Positions 37,465 to 45,810 of a DNA stretch of 64,000 nt are shown here, in pieces (the first letter of the stretch is position 1; every line of letters starts with the position of its first letter). The stretch spans positions 4,731,501 to 4,795,500 of the forward strand of contig NZ_JAPEMC010000001.1 in the NCBI RefSeq assembly GCF_026343115.1, given 5' to 3'. The position numbers and the translations under genes are program-made. The notes beneath the pieces are model-generated. The model was given only the letters and a program-made list of their open reading frames with translations. It did not search any database and was not told the origin of the DNA. The stretch is from Streptomyces sp. NBC_00102 (GTDB lineage Bacteria; Actinomycetota; Actinomycetes; Streptomycetales; Streptomycetaceae).

Positions 37465-37620
37465 CGGTCCCGGAGCTCGGGTCTCGGGTCTCGGGTTCCG
37501 AAGCTCGGAGTTCGGGTCCCGGGTCCCGGAGTTCGGGTCCCGGAGCTAGGAGCTCGGGGTTCGGGTCCCGGGTCTCGGAGTTCGGGTCTCGGGGTCCGGG
37601 ATTCGAGCTTCGCTGTGGGG
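37465..37620. repeat. Imperfect GGTCCCGGAGTTCG repeats
   Basis: A block of about ten imperfect 12-15-bp units (variants of GTTCGGGTCCCGGA and GGTCTCGG) follows the response-regulator stop, with a sparser continuation to about 37715. The unit lengths vary and there are no constant spacers, so it is not a CRISPR array. The rest of the 37440-37929 interval shows no supported gene. Confidence 0.7.
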
Positions 37621-37929
37621 CTATCACTCGTTCGAGGGACTGGGAGAGGTGTGCGGGCCGACGCTTGAGCTTCGGGATTCGGGGGTCGGGATGCGAGGTC
37701 CGGGATTCGAGCGGTGTTGTTCATCCGGGAGGTAGGTAGGGGGGTTTGAGGAAACCACCCCACCCCCCTCCCACCCCGTCACGATCAGCAAGTATGACTA
37801 ATGGTGAGCGAGTTGCGGCGGAGAGTCACGCATGCTTACGGTGCCCTCAACGAAACGACCCCGACGCGGTGTTGTCGCACCAGGCCGGGGTCTCACCAAA
37901 AGATCGCACGCAAAAGGAAAGACGATCTC

Positions 37930-39009
37930 GTGGCTATCCAGCACTTTAGCCCTGCCCCGCCCATGCCCGCAGCTTCGCGCCCGTACCGCCGGGCCAACAA
38001 CGGCTACGGCAAACAGTCCGTGCAGCCCGCCTCCGGCCAAGCCTCGCCCGGCGCCGGTGACTTCGCGTTCCTGCCGGAGCGCGAGCGGTACGTCGCCGCC
38101 TATGTCGATCACTTGCCCGAGGGTGCGGCGATGGACATCAAGTCGCTGGCCAAGGACCTGCCCCTGTACGGCCAGATGGCCATCGGCACCGCCTTGCGCG
38201 CGCTCGGTGTGGCCGGCCACCTGCGGCGCGTACGCAGGCAGGTGGAGGGGGAGGGCGCGTGCCGGTGGGTGACGCTCACCTTCTGGTCCCGTACGGCCCA
38301 CGACAACGAGTGGTGGACCGCCCGACTGGAAAGCGCGGCTGCCGCCTCCGAGCAGCCCGGCGCACCCTCTGTCGAGCCGTGCCCCACCACCGGGCCCGAC
38401 CCCGTAGTCCCCAGGCAGCGCACCGCCGAGTCGGCCCCCGGCCGGTCTTCGGCCCCGGACCAGCCGTCGGAAGCGGTCAGCGCGGCCGACCCGGGCCCGG
38501 ACCGGCCGGTGCCCCCGGCGTCCCCGACGTTCCCGGCGCCGTGCAGCGCTCCGGTCGTCGCAGCACCTGCCGCCCCACCCGTTCCTGAAGCTCTCCCGGC
38601 AACCGGTGCGCCTGCGGCCGTCGCGGGCCCCTCGCCCGCCTATGTCGCCCTGGCCGAACTGGGCCGCCGTGAGCCGCGCTTGACGCTCTCCGCAGCGGAC
38701 TGCGAGGTCTTGGAGCCGCTCGCCGCCGCCTGGTTCGCACGCGGCGTCAGCGCCGGGTACCTGACCTCGGCGCTCACCGCTGGGCTCCCCGAGCAGGTCG
38801 GCTCGCCGGTCGGGCTGGTGCGCCGCCGCCTCACCGACAAGATGCCGCCCCGGATGTCCGCGACCCCCACCCCGCCGCCGCCCCCGGCACCGGGCGCCCC
38901 CGCCGCTCCGGTACGCGGGCTCCTGGTCGAGTGCACCGACTGCGGGCGCCCCGCCCGCGCCGAAGCACTCCCGGACGGCCTCTGCGCCCCCTGCCGCACC
39001 GCCCACTAG
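37930..39009 (+). CDS. HTH-domain protein with Zn-finger-like C terminus, truncated by amber codon
   Basis: 359 aa from the GTG at 37930 (AAAGGAAA upstream). A start at 37801 is also open but lacks a ribosome-binding site. Residues about 38-115 (FAFLPERERYVAAYVDHLPEGAAMDIKSLAKDLPLYGQMAIGTALRALGVAGHLRRVRRQVEG) form a winged-helix domain known from Streptomyces helix-turn-helix proteins. A Pro/Ala-rich linker follows, then a second conserved helical segment and ECTDCGRPARAEALPDGLCAPC, a four-cysteine knuckle. The frame stops at TAG 39007-39009. The next 36 codons in the same frame, to TGA at 39118, still read like the usual C terminus (ERDVPALVAGLRNLMRTP), suggesting a recent nonsense mutation. 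The regulatory target is unknown. Confidence 0.65.
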   Translation: MAIQHFSPAPPMPAASRPYRRANNGYGKQSVQPASGQASPGAGDFAFLPERERYVAAYVDHLPEGAAMDIKSLAKDLPLYGQMAIGTALRALGVAGHLRRVRRQVEGEGACRWVTLTFWSRTAHDNEWWTARLESAAAASEQPGAPSVEPCPTTGPDPVVPRQRTAESAPGRSSAPDQPSEAVSAADPGPDRPVPPASPTFPAPCSAPVVAAPAAPPVPEALPATGAPAAVAGPSPAYVALAELGRREPRLTLSAADCEVLEPLAAAWFARGVSAGYLTSALTAGLPEQVGSPVGLVRRRLTDKMPPRMSATPTPPPPPAPGAPAAPVRGLLVECTDCGRPARAEALPDGLCAPCRTAH

Positions 39010-39139
39010 GCACCGCAACCCACCGACCCGGATGCGGCCCCGGTGTCGGCCCCGGCCCAGGTCGAACGCGACGTCCCGGCCCTCGTCGCCGGTCTCCGCA
39101 ACCTGATGCGCACCCCCTGAACCCCGCCCGGCGCCCGTA

Positions 39140-39385
39140 CCCGGCCGCCGCGACACCAGGAACGCGCCCTCGGGGCGGAGACCGAAGAGGCGGTGTCGGC
39201 CCAGCCGGCCGCCGATTCCGCCCTCGGGGGCGAGGGTGTCGACCTGGGCGAGGTCCTCGGGGGTCAGCACCAGATCGGCTGCGGCGAGTCCGTCGGCGAT
39301 GGCCGCGTTCGCGTCGAAGTTCTCCGGAGCCCACCAGGCCGGTCGCTGACGGAAGTCGTCCGCGTCGTAACTCTCGGGCGGCTTC
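39140..39385 (-). pseudogene. Possible degraded aldo/keto reductase-like fragment
   Basis: On the minus strand one frame reads PESYDADDFRQRPAWW, then LVLTPEDLAQVDTLAPEGGIGGR. This resembles the C-terminal helix of aldo/keto reductases (LTPEELA.IDALAP.GG), but no complete gene surrounds it. The frame is open only because of high GC. It is probably the remnant of a lost gene. This is the content of the 470-bp gap between the HTH gene and the next operon. Confidence 0.3.
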
Positions 39386-39477
39386 GCGGAGAGACGGGCC
39401 GTAGCCGACCGCGGTGTCCATCGTCGCGGCCGTGCAACGCCTCTTCCCGGCCGCTTCGGTCTGACCGGTCCTGCCCT

Positions 39478-39924
39478 TCAGTCGGCGGGGGTCTCCTCGC
39501 CGGGTGCGCCGCCGTCCTCCGTGGTGTCGATGATCTGCCAGGAGTGCGCGGAGGGATGGTCGTCGAAGAGGCCGCAGGCGTCGTCGGGTTCGCCGGACCG
39601 CTCCACGGAGTGCGTGCACCAGAACAGCATCACGCGGTACATGTGGGTGTCGGTCCAGCGCACCCAGAGCCCGCCGCCGAGCCGGTCGTCGTCCCACAGC
39701 AGCTCGGCGTGCTCGTCCCGGTGGCCCTCGGCGAGTTCGCAGCGCAGCGGCCGCCCGGGTCCCACGGGGGTGACCGCCTTCGCTCGTACGGGCTGCGGCG
39801 GGGGCGGCAGCAGGGCGGTGGCAGGGCAGCGGTCCCTGAGCGCGCCGTCGGCGTCGTCAGCGCCCTCGGTGTTCCTCGCGTCCTTCGCGCCGTCCTCCGC
39901 CCGGCCCGGTCGCGGGGTGCTCAC
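39478..39924 (-). CDS. Hypothetical 148-aa protein downstream of methyltransferase
   Basis: Starts with GTG inside the methyltransferase stop codon (GTGA). The N-terminal 55 residues are low-complexity. The C-terminal part is acidic, with RPLRCELAEGHRDEHAELLWDDDR, in which a CELxxGHxxxH pattern could bind a metal. Its tryptophans, Cys and His (LFWCTHS, ACGLFDDHPSAHSW) suggest a compact, possibly metal-containing domain. No family is recognised. Tight coupling implies a role with the methyltransferase. Confidence 0.6.
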   Translation of the reverse strand: MSTPRPGRAEDGAKDARNTEGADDADGALRDRCPATALLPPPPQPVRAKAVTPVGPGRPLRCELAEGHRDEHAELLWDDDRLGGGLWVRWTDTHMYRVMLFWCTHSVERSGEPDDACGLFDDHPSAHSWQIIDTTEDGGAPGEETPAD

Positions 39925-41069
39925 CGGTCACCGACCGAGGTGTGCCACTCGCCCCGGGACAGGTGGACGACCCCGTCCGGGGTGATGAGGACCCGCGCTC
40001 CGAGCAACGGCAGCGAGCCTTCCGTGTTGAGCCGGTGCCGCAGGCGCTCCAGTACGTCCCACAGCCGCCGGGGGCCGCTCTGGTGCACGGTGGGCGGGTC
40101 GGCCGACTCGGCGGACGCCCGGGCCCACGAGCCGTCCGGGTGCACCAGGTACGCGGTACGCGTCGCGCCCCGGGTACCGAATCCGAGCTCGACCCCGGGC
40201 GCGGTGACCTCCAGCATGGACCGCAGCTCCCACGCGTTCGCCACGTCCACCACCGGATAGCGGCCCGTACTCACGTCGTCCCCGTCCGCCTCGTGGGCGT
40301 GGGCCAACAGGTCGGTGCGGCCGGGCGGGTAGTCGTCGCCCGACCGGGTCTCCATGAAACCGGCCATGGCCCGCTCGACCTGGCCCACCACGTCCCCGTT
40401 GGCGCGCTTCCACCCGGTGACGACCAGGGTCGTACGGGCCAGGGTCATGGCGAGACGCCCGCCGGGCACGAGCGCGGCCAGCACCGGGCGGAGCCCGGGG
40501 CCCGGCGGCAGCCCGACCGTGGACACGATCCGCTCGTACGTACCCGGCACGTGCTCGGTCGCGTCGGCCGTCAGCATCGTCGGGTGGTACCCCAGCCCCG
40601 CGAGCCGCTCACCCGCGACCGAGGTGAGGTAGGGGTCCACGTCCAGGCTCGTCACCTGCTTGTCCCCGACGCGGAACGACGCGTACGCGGTGAGCCCGCC
40701 CGCCCCCGTGCCCAGATCCAGCAGCGGAAGCCCGTCCCCGAGCCGTGCGTACCTGAGCATCTGGACGGTGAGGCTCGGCAGCGTCGCCGAGGACGTGGGC
40801 AGGCCCTCCGGACGGTCCTCGGGCGTGGCGTGGTCGGCGTGTAAGCCGCCCACCCGTGTCACCAACGACCGGTCCGCGTACGCCGCTTCGGCCCAGGCCG
40901 CCGGGTCGCTCGCCCCGTCGCGCAGCGACCAGGCCCCCGTCCCGTCCGGCTCCCACCAGCGGGGCACCAGCCGGTGACGGGGTACGCGCGCCACCGGCGG
41001 GAGCCAGCGGGACACGGGGTCCACGGTGTCGGTGGCGAGTTGCTCCGCTTTGGTCTGCCAGTTCTCCAT
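39921..41069 (-). CDS. PIMT-like SAM-dependent methyltransferase
   Basis: 382-aa methyltransferase related to protein-L-isoaspartate O-methyltransferases. PRHRLVPRWW and LVTRVGG in the first 100 residues, SSATLPSLTVQMLRYARL, the SAM-binding motif I LLDLGTGAGGLTA, and SLDVDPYLTSVAGERL fit that family. A C-terminal 150-residue extension is not part of classical PIMT. Related actinobacterial enzymes accompany ribosomal peptides matured by ATP-grasp ligases, where they methylate Asp residues. No ATP-grasp gene or recognisable precursor is adjacent here. It lies 111 bp downstream of the 85-aa gene on the same strand. The fold is confident, the substrate unknown. Confidence 0.7.
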   Translation of the reverse strand: MENWQTKAEQLATDTVDPVSRWLPPVARVPRHRLVPRWWEPDGTGAWSLRDGASDPAAWAEAAYADRSLVTRVGGLHADHATPEDRPEGLPTSSATLPSLTVQMLRYARLGDGLPLLDLGTGAGGLTAYASFRVGDKQVTSLDVDPYLTSVAGERLAGLGYHPTMLTADATEHVPGTYERIVSTVGLPPGPGLRPVLAALVPGGRLAMTLARTTLVVTGWKRANGDVVGQVERAMAGFMETRSGDDYPPGRTDLLAHAHEADGDDVSTGRYPVVDVANAWELRSMLEVTAPGVELGFGTRGATRTAYLVHPDGSWARASAESADPPTVHQSGPRRLWDVLERLRHRLNTEGSLPLLGARVLITPDGVVHLSRGEWHTSVGDR

Positions 41070-41180
41070 GAGGTCGGCCTCTCGTGGGTCGGGGGGTGGT
41101 CCTGCTGTCGGTGAGTCGGCGGTGGTCCGGTACGTGGTCCGCGTCCGCCTTGTGCCGCGTGCCCAGCCGCGTCGGCCCGG

Positions 41181-41438
41181 TCAGAGCGTTTCGCCCCGAC
41201 TCCGGGCGTTGCAGCGGGCGTTCTCGGCCCGCAGCCGCTCCATGGGGCTCGCCGGGCGTACGTGCTCGGGCGCGGCCTCCCATTCGAGCCCGCCGGCGAG
41301 AGGGCGTATGGCCCAGTAGGGGCCGGAGAGTCCACGGAATTCACCGACACGGTCCTGACGGCTCGTGTCGACCATCACCGCACCGAGGTCGGGAGTCTGG
41401 AAGCCCATCCCATTCGGACTGACGTTCTCTCCGGACAC
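41181..41438 (-). CDS. Small RPxGGxEW protein linked to XRE/DUF397 modules, 85 aa
   Basis: GTG start. The core RVGEFRGLSGPYWAIRPLAGGLEWEAAPEHVRPASPMERLRAENAR resembles a short Streptomyces protein commonly encoded beside XRE/DUF397 pairs. Its N terminus is variable. It is divergent from the XRE gene across a 104-bp region with a palindrome, and upstream of the methyltransferase. The function is unknown. Because of the neighbouring PIMT-like enzyme a peptide-precursor role was considered, but the family resemblance argues against it. Confidence 0.65.
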   Translation of the reverse strand: MSGENVSPNGMGFQTPDLGAVMVDTSRQDRVGEFRGLSGPYWAIRPLAGGLEWEAAPEHVRPASPMERLRAENARCNARSRGETL

Positions 41439-41453
41439 CTTTCGCTCCTCTCT

Positions 41454-41469
41454 GTAGTGAAACCACTAC
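41454..41469. promoter_or_regulatory. Palindrome GTAGTG-AAAC-CACTAC between XRE gene and small-protein gene
   Basis: A perfect 6-bp inverted repeat with a 4-bp centre in the divergent intergenic region (41439-41542). It is a good candidate operator for the XRE regulator encoded immediately to the right, and could control both directions. Confidence 0.5.
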
Positions 41470-41542
41470 GGGGGGTCCTCAGGGTGTCCTAGAGTCAACT
41501 TCCCTTCAACTAGCGAGATTCGAAGGAAGAGGAGGCCCCGGC

Positions 41543-42382
41543 ATGGTCAACCGCTTGGAGCTGAACCCCGAAGCCAGCCCGCGCGCGGCATACGGTGCGC
41601 GTATCAGACGGATGCGGGAGAGGCGCGGGTGGAGCCAGGAGGAGCTGGCGTCCCATCTGTCATATTCCAGCCAGCATATTTCCGCGGTGGAAACTGCTCG
41701 CAAACCGCCAACCCTCCGCTTTTCACGGGAACTCGACGCCGTATTCGGTACGACTGGCGGGGCGGAGTCGTTCGAGAGCGAGTGGCGCGAAATCCGGCAC
41801 GGTGTACTGCTGGAGGGGTTCCCGGAGTTTGTCGCCTACGAGGGGCGGGCGGTGGAGATCCGGTTGTTCGAGGTGGGGATCATCCCCGGCCTGTTGCAGA
41901 CGCCCGAGTATGCGCAGGTGCTGGCGGACAGCGCCGTGCGGAGGGGCGTCATCGCGCCCGAACAGGCGGACGAGCGGGTGGCGTTCCTGGCGGAACGGCA
42001 GGCGGCGCTGGTGCGGTCCCGGCCGCCCATGACGATGGTGGTGATGGACGAGAGCTGCATCCGCAGGCAGGTCGGAGGCGCCAAGGTGATGGACGCTCAG
42101 CTGGCGCACCTCGTCGAGTTCGCGGCGCTGCCGAACACCGTGCTCCACATCGCTCCCTACGGCATGGGGGAGCGCCGCCCCTTCGATCTTCCGATGAGCC
42201 TGCTCACGCTGGCGGACCTCTCCGTGATGGCGTACGCGGAGTCGCAGATGCGGGGGCACCTGGAGCGCGAAACGACTTCCGTACTGCCGCAGTTGGTGGC
42301 CTACCATCAGCTACAGGCCGAAGCGCTGTCTCAATCAGCATCGGTGGCCATGATTGAACAGGCACGAAAGGGCACCCCATGA
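41543..42382 (+). CDS. XRE family regulator with DUF5753 (WhiJ-like)
   Basis: 279 aa. The N-terminal HTH_XRE domain is YGARIRRMRERRGWSQEELASHLSYSSQHISAVET. DUF5753 follows with the typical FEVGIIPGLLQTPEYAQVLAD and MTMVVMDESCIRRQVGG. These regulators act with a partner DUF397 protein, here the next gene by ATGA overlap. In S. coelicolor the WhiJ-type pairs influence development and antibiotic production. AGAGGAGG precedes the ATG. Confidence 0.88.
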   Translation: MVNRLELNPEASPRAAYGARIRRMRERRGWSQEELASHLSYSSQHISAVETARKPPTLRFSRELDAVFGTTGGAESFESEWREIRHGVLLEGFPEFVAYEGRAVEIRLFEVGIIPGLLQTPEYAQVLADSAVRRGVIAPEQADERVAFLAERQAALVRSRPPMTMVVMDESCIRRQVGGAKVMDAQLAHLVEFAALPNTVLHIAPYGMGERRPFDLPMSLLTLADLSVMAYAESQMRGHLERETTSVLPQLVAYHQLQAEALSQSASVAMIEQARKGTP

Positions 42383-42588
42383 CGTCCGAGTCCCCCCGTT
42401 GGTTCAAGTCTTCCTACAGCAACAACGGTGGCCAGTGTGTCGAGGTCGCCGCCAACCTTGCCGCGACGCACAACGTCGTACCCGTCCGTGACTCCAAGGG
42501 CCCCAGCGGCCCGGTTCTGGGCTTCTCCACCACCTCCTTCACGTCGTTCGTGGCGAGCGTGAAGACCGGAGAGTTCGGCGCCGTCTGA
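42379..42588 (+). CDS. DUF397 protein
   Basis: 69-aa partner of the XRE regulator. It has the family hallmarks WFKSSYSNNGGQCVEVAANL, VPVRDSKGPSGPVLGFS and the SFVASVKTGEF ending. The ATG overlaps the XRE stop codon. Members are thought to bind or antagonise the paired regulator. A terminator follows. Confidence 0.9.
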   Translation: MTSESPRWFKSSYSNNGGQCVEVAANLAATHNVVPVRDSKGPSGPVLGFSTTSFTSFVASVKTGEFGAV

Positions 42589-42620
42589 CCCTCGGCGTCG
42601 GGCCAACCGCATCAGGCAGA

Positions 42621-42657
42621 AGGGAGCCCCACCGTGCCTCGCATGGTGGGGCTCCCT
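42621..42657 (+). terminator. Terminator after the XRE/DUF397 pair
   Basis: A perfect 13-bp stem (42621-42633 with 42645-42657) and an 11-base loop, starting 33 bp after the DUF397 stop and followed by GTTGT. Confidence 0.8.
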
Positions 42658-43290
42658 GTTGTCCGGAAGCAGGTGGGCGCGTTTTCGTCTCGGCGGTGCC
42701 GATGTGGGCGGCCTACCATCACCACGCGAGACGCGCCCCGCGTGGCATCGCGTTTGAGGCGCCATGCCGCGTTCGGCGGGATTTCGAGTCTGGGCGTAGG
42801 TGCGGTTGACGGGGTCTGCTGGATGGGCGTGAGCATGCGGCCGGGTACCGGTCGCTGCGGTTGAGTCTGCCGACCTGCCCTGGGGCGAGCGCACCACTCC
42901 GACCTTCGTCTTCTTCGCCCCGTCAGGTCGCGGGACCGTTGGAGCCGTATCTTTCTGGCCCCCTCCGCACCCTCGCGGTGACAGGCGCCGACCGTCACTG
43001 CCCGGCAGACGGCTCGCGCGGCCGTGTGTGTCGGCGGCGACCGGGGGAGCAGCCGCACTCAGCAGCAGCTGGGCCCATTCCTGGCCGTCGGACCGCAACG
43101 CCCCCCGGACCGGACCGGACCACCGGAGCCAACGCCCGGCGCAGGCGTTCCGGCGCCGTCCGGTCGGGCGGCAGCTCCGCACTTCACTCACGTACAGACC
43201 GGAACAGAAGGTTTTATTTACGCCTTTCGGCACATGCGGCAGTCCGCAAAATGTTGAAAATTTGATCTCCTGGTTTCGCTCCTTGTAGAA
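42658..43290. other. 630-bp interval without a supported gene
   Basis: Frames are open on both strands but none shows a recognisable motif, ribosome-binding site or Streptomyces third-position GC pattern. The last 90 bases (from about 43205) are unusually AT-rich (GGTTTTATTTACGCC, AAAATGTTGAAAATTTGA) and probably hold the promoter of the PucR gene. Confidence 0.5.
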
Positions 43291-43315
43291 AGGAGGCGTA
43301 CTCAGGAGGAACACC

Positions 43316-44566
43316 ATGTCGGAACGGATCCAGCGGGCACGCGGGGGCAGTGAAGCGCTGCAAGCGCAGGTGGACGAGCTCGCGGAAGAGCTGCGCCGGT
43401 CCGTCGTCCTGGACGATCCCCTGGTCCGGCTGATCTGTTCGAGCCGCCACTTCGGCGACGAGGACCCGGTACGCATCCGCAGCCTCTTGCAGGGGCGCGC
43501 GGACAATGAGCCCATCAGGTACATCCTCGACCTGGGTGTCGCCCAGTGGACCGCGCCCGGCTTCATCGAGGGCCGGGACGATCTCGGGCTGCTCACGCGC
43601 TACTGCGTGCCGTTGCGCGAGCGCGGCGTCCTGCTCGGACTGCTCATGGTCGTCGCACCGGGCAGGTCGTTGCCGGAGCACGCGACCGAGGCCATCGCCC
43701 GAGTCGTCCCAGCCATGGCCGCCCAGATGTACGCGGAACACCTGGCTGCGACCGCCGAGGAATCGGGCGAGCGGGAACTGCTTCCGGCGCTCCTCGGCCG
43801 GGGCGCGACGGCGCGTGCCACCGCGCAGCAGAAGATCGTGGACAGCGGGCTGCTCCGGAACACCGCCGAGACCGTCGTCACCCTCGTGCAGGTGTCCCGC
43901 TCCCCCGAGCCTCCCGGGCAGGTGGAGCTCGCCCTGCAAGGAGCGCTCGAAAAGTACCGCCAGACGCGGTGGGGTCAAGGCATCGTGGCCGTCGCCCCCG
44001 AGCGGGCGGTCCTGCTCCAGGCGTTCGACCGCCCGACGGATCCGCAGGACCTCGCCGACCAGTCCGCCCGCATCCTGGAGGCGCTCGGCACTTTTCTGGA
44101 CCCCGCCGCAGCCCCCGTCATCGGCGTGGGCGGGCGTCAGTCAGGACTGGCTGACGCATGGATCTCGTACGAGCAGGCAGCCGTAGCGGCCCGGGCGGCG
44201 CGGCGGTTGCCACGACTGAAGGGCGCGGGGGACTGGGAGGAACTGGGTGAGTTCGCCGTGCTGCTCCAGCTTCCGGACCACACGCTCAACGAGTCCCTGC
44301 TGCCGAAGGCGTTGCGCGTCCTTCTCGGGCACACGGGCGGCGATCGGCTCGTGGAGACGCTGCGCACCTTCCTCGATCATGCCGGATCGATTCCCCGGAC
44401 CGCGGAAGCACTACAGATTCACCGCACCTCCCTCTACTACCGGCTCCGGCAGATCCAGGAGATCACCGGGCTCGATCTGGACAGCGGAGCCGACCGGCTC
44501 GTCCTGCATACGGGCCTGCGCCTCCAGGACCTCCTCGCGTCCCCGGACGACGACGCGCGTGCGTGA
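43316..44566 (+). CDS. PucR/CdaR family transcriptional regulator
   Basis: 416 aa. The C-terminal HTH_30 region VETLRTFLDHAGSIPRTAEALQIHRTSLYYRLRQIQEITGLDLD is diagnostic of PucR/CdaR regulators. The middle part carries the GGDEF-like CdaR segment (IGVGGRQSGLADAWISYEQAAVAARAA). The N terminus may sense a small molecule. Two AGGAGG sequences lie in front of the ATG. It stands just upstream of an alpha/beta hydrolase gene (253 bp), a possible target. Confidence 0.85.
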   Translation: MSERIQRARGGSEALQAQVDELAEELRRSVVLDDPLVRLICSSRHFGDEDPVRIRSLLQGRADNEPIRYILDLGVAQWTAPGFIEGRDDLGLLTRYCVPLRERGVLLGLLMVVAPGRSLPEHATEAIARVVPAMAAQMYAEHLAATAEESGERELLPALLGRGATARATAQQKIVDSGLLRNTAETVVTLVQVSRSPEPPGQVELALQGALEKYRQTRWGQGIVAVAPERAVLLQAFDRPTDPQDLADQSARILEALGTFLDPAAAPVIGVGGRQSGLADAWISYEQAAVAARAARRLPRLKGAGDWEELGEFAVLLQLPDHTLNESLLPKALRVLLGHTGGDRLVETLRTFLDHAGSIPRTAEALQIHRTSLYYRLRQIQEITGLDLDSGADRLVLHTGLRLQDLLASPDDDARA

Positions 44567-44819
44567 GCACGGTCGGGCCGCCCGGGAGCGGGGCACTACA
44601 GAACGATGAAAGACCGACGCGGGCGCTACAGAGTGACGTGACATTCCTCGGCCGATCCCTACGGAGCGCGGTGGCGGTGGAGGGCTGCGGCCGCCGACAA
44701 TGGTCACCACAGGGAGCTGACCAGCGTGTTTCGCTCCTGCCGGACATCAGGACGCCCATCGTGGAGGTCCCTTCCGCGATGGCCCCGGCGCGACGCTTCG
44801 AAGAAAGGCGGCACTGGAC

Positions 44820-45659
44820 GTGCAACACATGACGACGAGTGACGGCGTGCGGCTGTCATACCGGGACAGCGGGGGCGAGGGCACTCCGCTGCTCATGCTC
44901 CACGGCTGGGGCCAGACCCAGGAGATGTTCCGGTACCAGTACGAGGGCCTCGCCCCGTCGCGACGCGTCGTCACCGTGGACTTCCGGGGGCACGGGCGGT
45001 CCGAGAAGCCGCACCACGGCTACCGCATCGCCCGACTGGCGCGCGACGTCCGTGAGCTCGTCGAGCATCTGGGGCTCGAACGGTTCGACGCCCTCGGCTG
45101 GTCGATGGGCGTCTCCGTGTGGTGGAGCTTCATCGACCAGTACGGAACCGGTGGGATCCGCCGGTTCGTCGCCGTGGACCAGCCGGCGGCCGTCGCCGCC
45201 GTTCCGTGGATGACGCCGGACGAACAGCGCGACTGCGGCGCGATCTTCGACGTCCCCGGACTGCTCGAACTCGGTGCCGCACTCGCAGGCCCGGACGGGG
45301 ACCGGGTGCGTCACGACTTCGTACGCGGCATGTTCTCCGGTGACACCGACCCGGAGATCCTCGCCTTCGTGGCGCAGGAGATCACGTCTACGCCCGCCCA
45401 CGCGGGCGTGCCTCTCCTCTTCGACCACTGTGCGCAGGACTGGCGGGACGTACTGCACCGCATCGACGTACCGAGCCTGGTGATCGGCTGCGACGGAAGC
45501 CACGTGGATCCCGCTTCGCAGCGGTTCGTCGCCGACGCTGTCCCCGACGCGCGGCTCCACATCTTCCCGGTGAGTGTGGCGAGTTCCCACTTCCCGTTCC
45601 TCGAGAACCCGCCCGCCTTCAACGCCGTGGTGGACAAGTTCCTGACCGAAGCCCCGTAG
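44820..45659 (+). CDS. Alpha/beta hydrolase
   Basis: 279 aa, GTG start (ATG at 44829 possible). The fold is clear: LLMLHGWGQ oxyanion segment, VTVDFRGHGRSEKP, nucleophile Ser in ALGWSMG, and an acid in VIGCDGSHVDP. The final histidine is probably in ASSHFPFLENP. It looks like non-haem haloperoxidase or lactonase-type hydrolases. The natural substrate is unknown. It is a single gene between PucR and AraC regulators. Confidence 0.8.
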   Translation: MQHMTTSDGVRLSYRDSGGEGTPLLMLHGWGQTQEMFRYQYEGLAPSRRVVTVDFRGHGRSEKPHHGYRIARLARDVRELVEHLGLERFDALGWSMGVSVWWSFIDQYGTGGIRRFVAVDQPAAVAAVPWMTPDEQRDCGAIFDVPGLLELGAALAGPDGDRVRHDFVRGMFSGDTDPEILAFVAQEITSTPAHAGVPLLFDHCAQDWRDVLHRIDVPSLVIGCDGSHVDPASQRFVADAVPDARLHIFPVSVASSHFPFLENPPAFNAVVDKFLTEAP

Positions 45660-45810
45660 GCGCTTCTTCATCCCGTATCGGGCCCGGTCGCGCGGCGTCG
45701 GCGTGGCGTCGGATGCCCGTGTGGCGACGGCCGGGCCCCGCGGCCGAATCGCGGCCCGCGCACGGCCTCGCCCGTTCCTCAGTTCTTCGTAGGTACGACT
45801 GGAGTTCACC

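Noticed and set aside
37465..37620. CRISPR-like repeat array
   Set aside because: Units are short, imperfect and contiguous, with no regular unique spacers and no cas genes nearby.
41181..41438. 85-aa protein as a ribosomal peptide precursor for the PIMT-like methyltransferase
   Set aside because: Its RPLAGGLEW and VRPASPxERL core matches a small protein commonly found beside XRE/DUF397 genes. It lacks repeated Thr/Glu/Asp core motifs, and no ATP-grasp ligase is adjacent.
42612..43058. Minus-strand open frame in the gap before the PucR gene
   Set aside because: Arg/Pro-rich composition typical of an antisense shadow, no ribosome-binding site, and it overlaps the XRE/DUF397 terminator.
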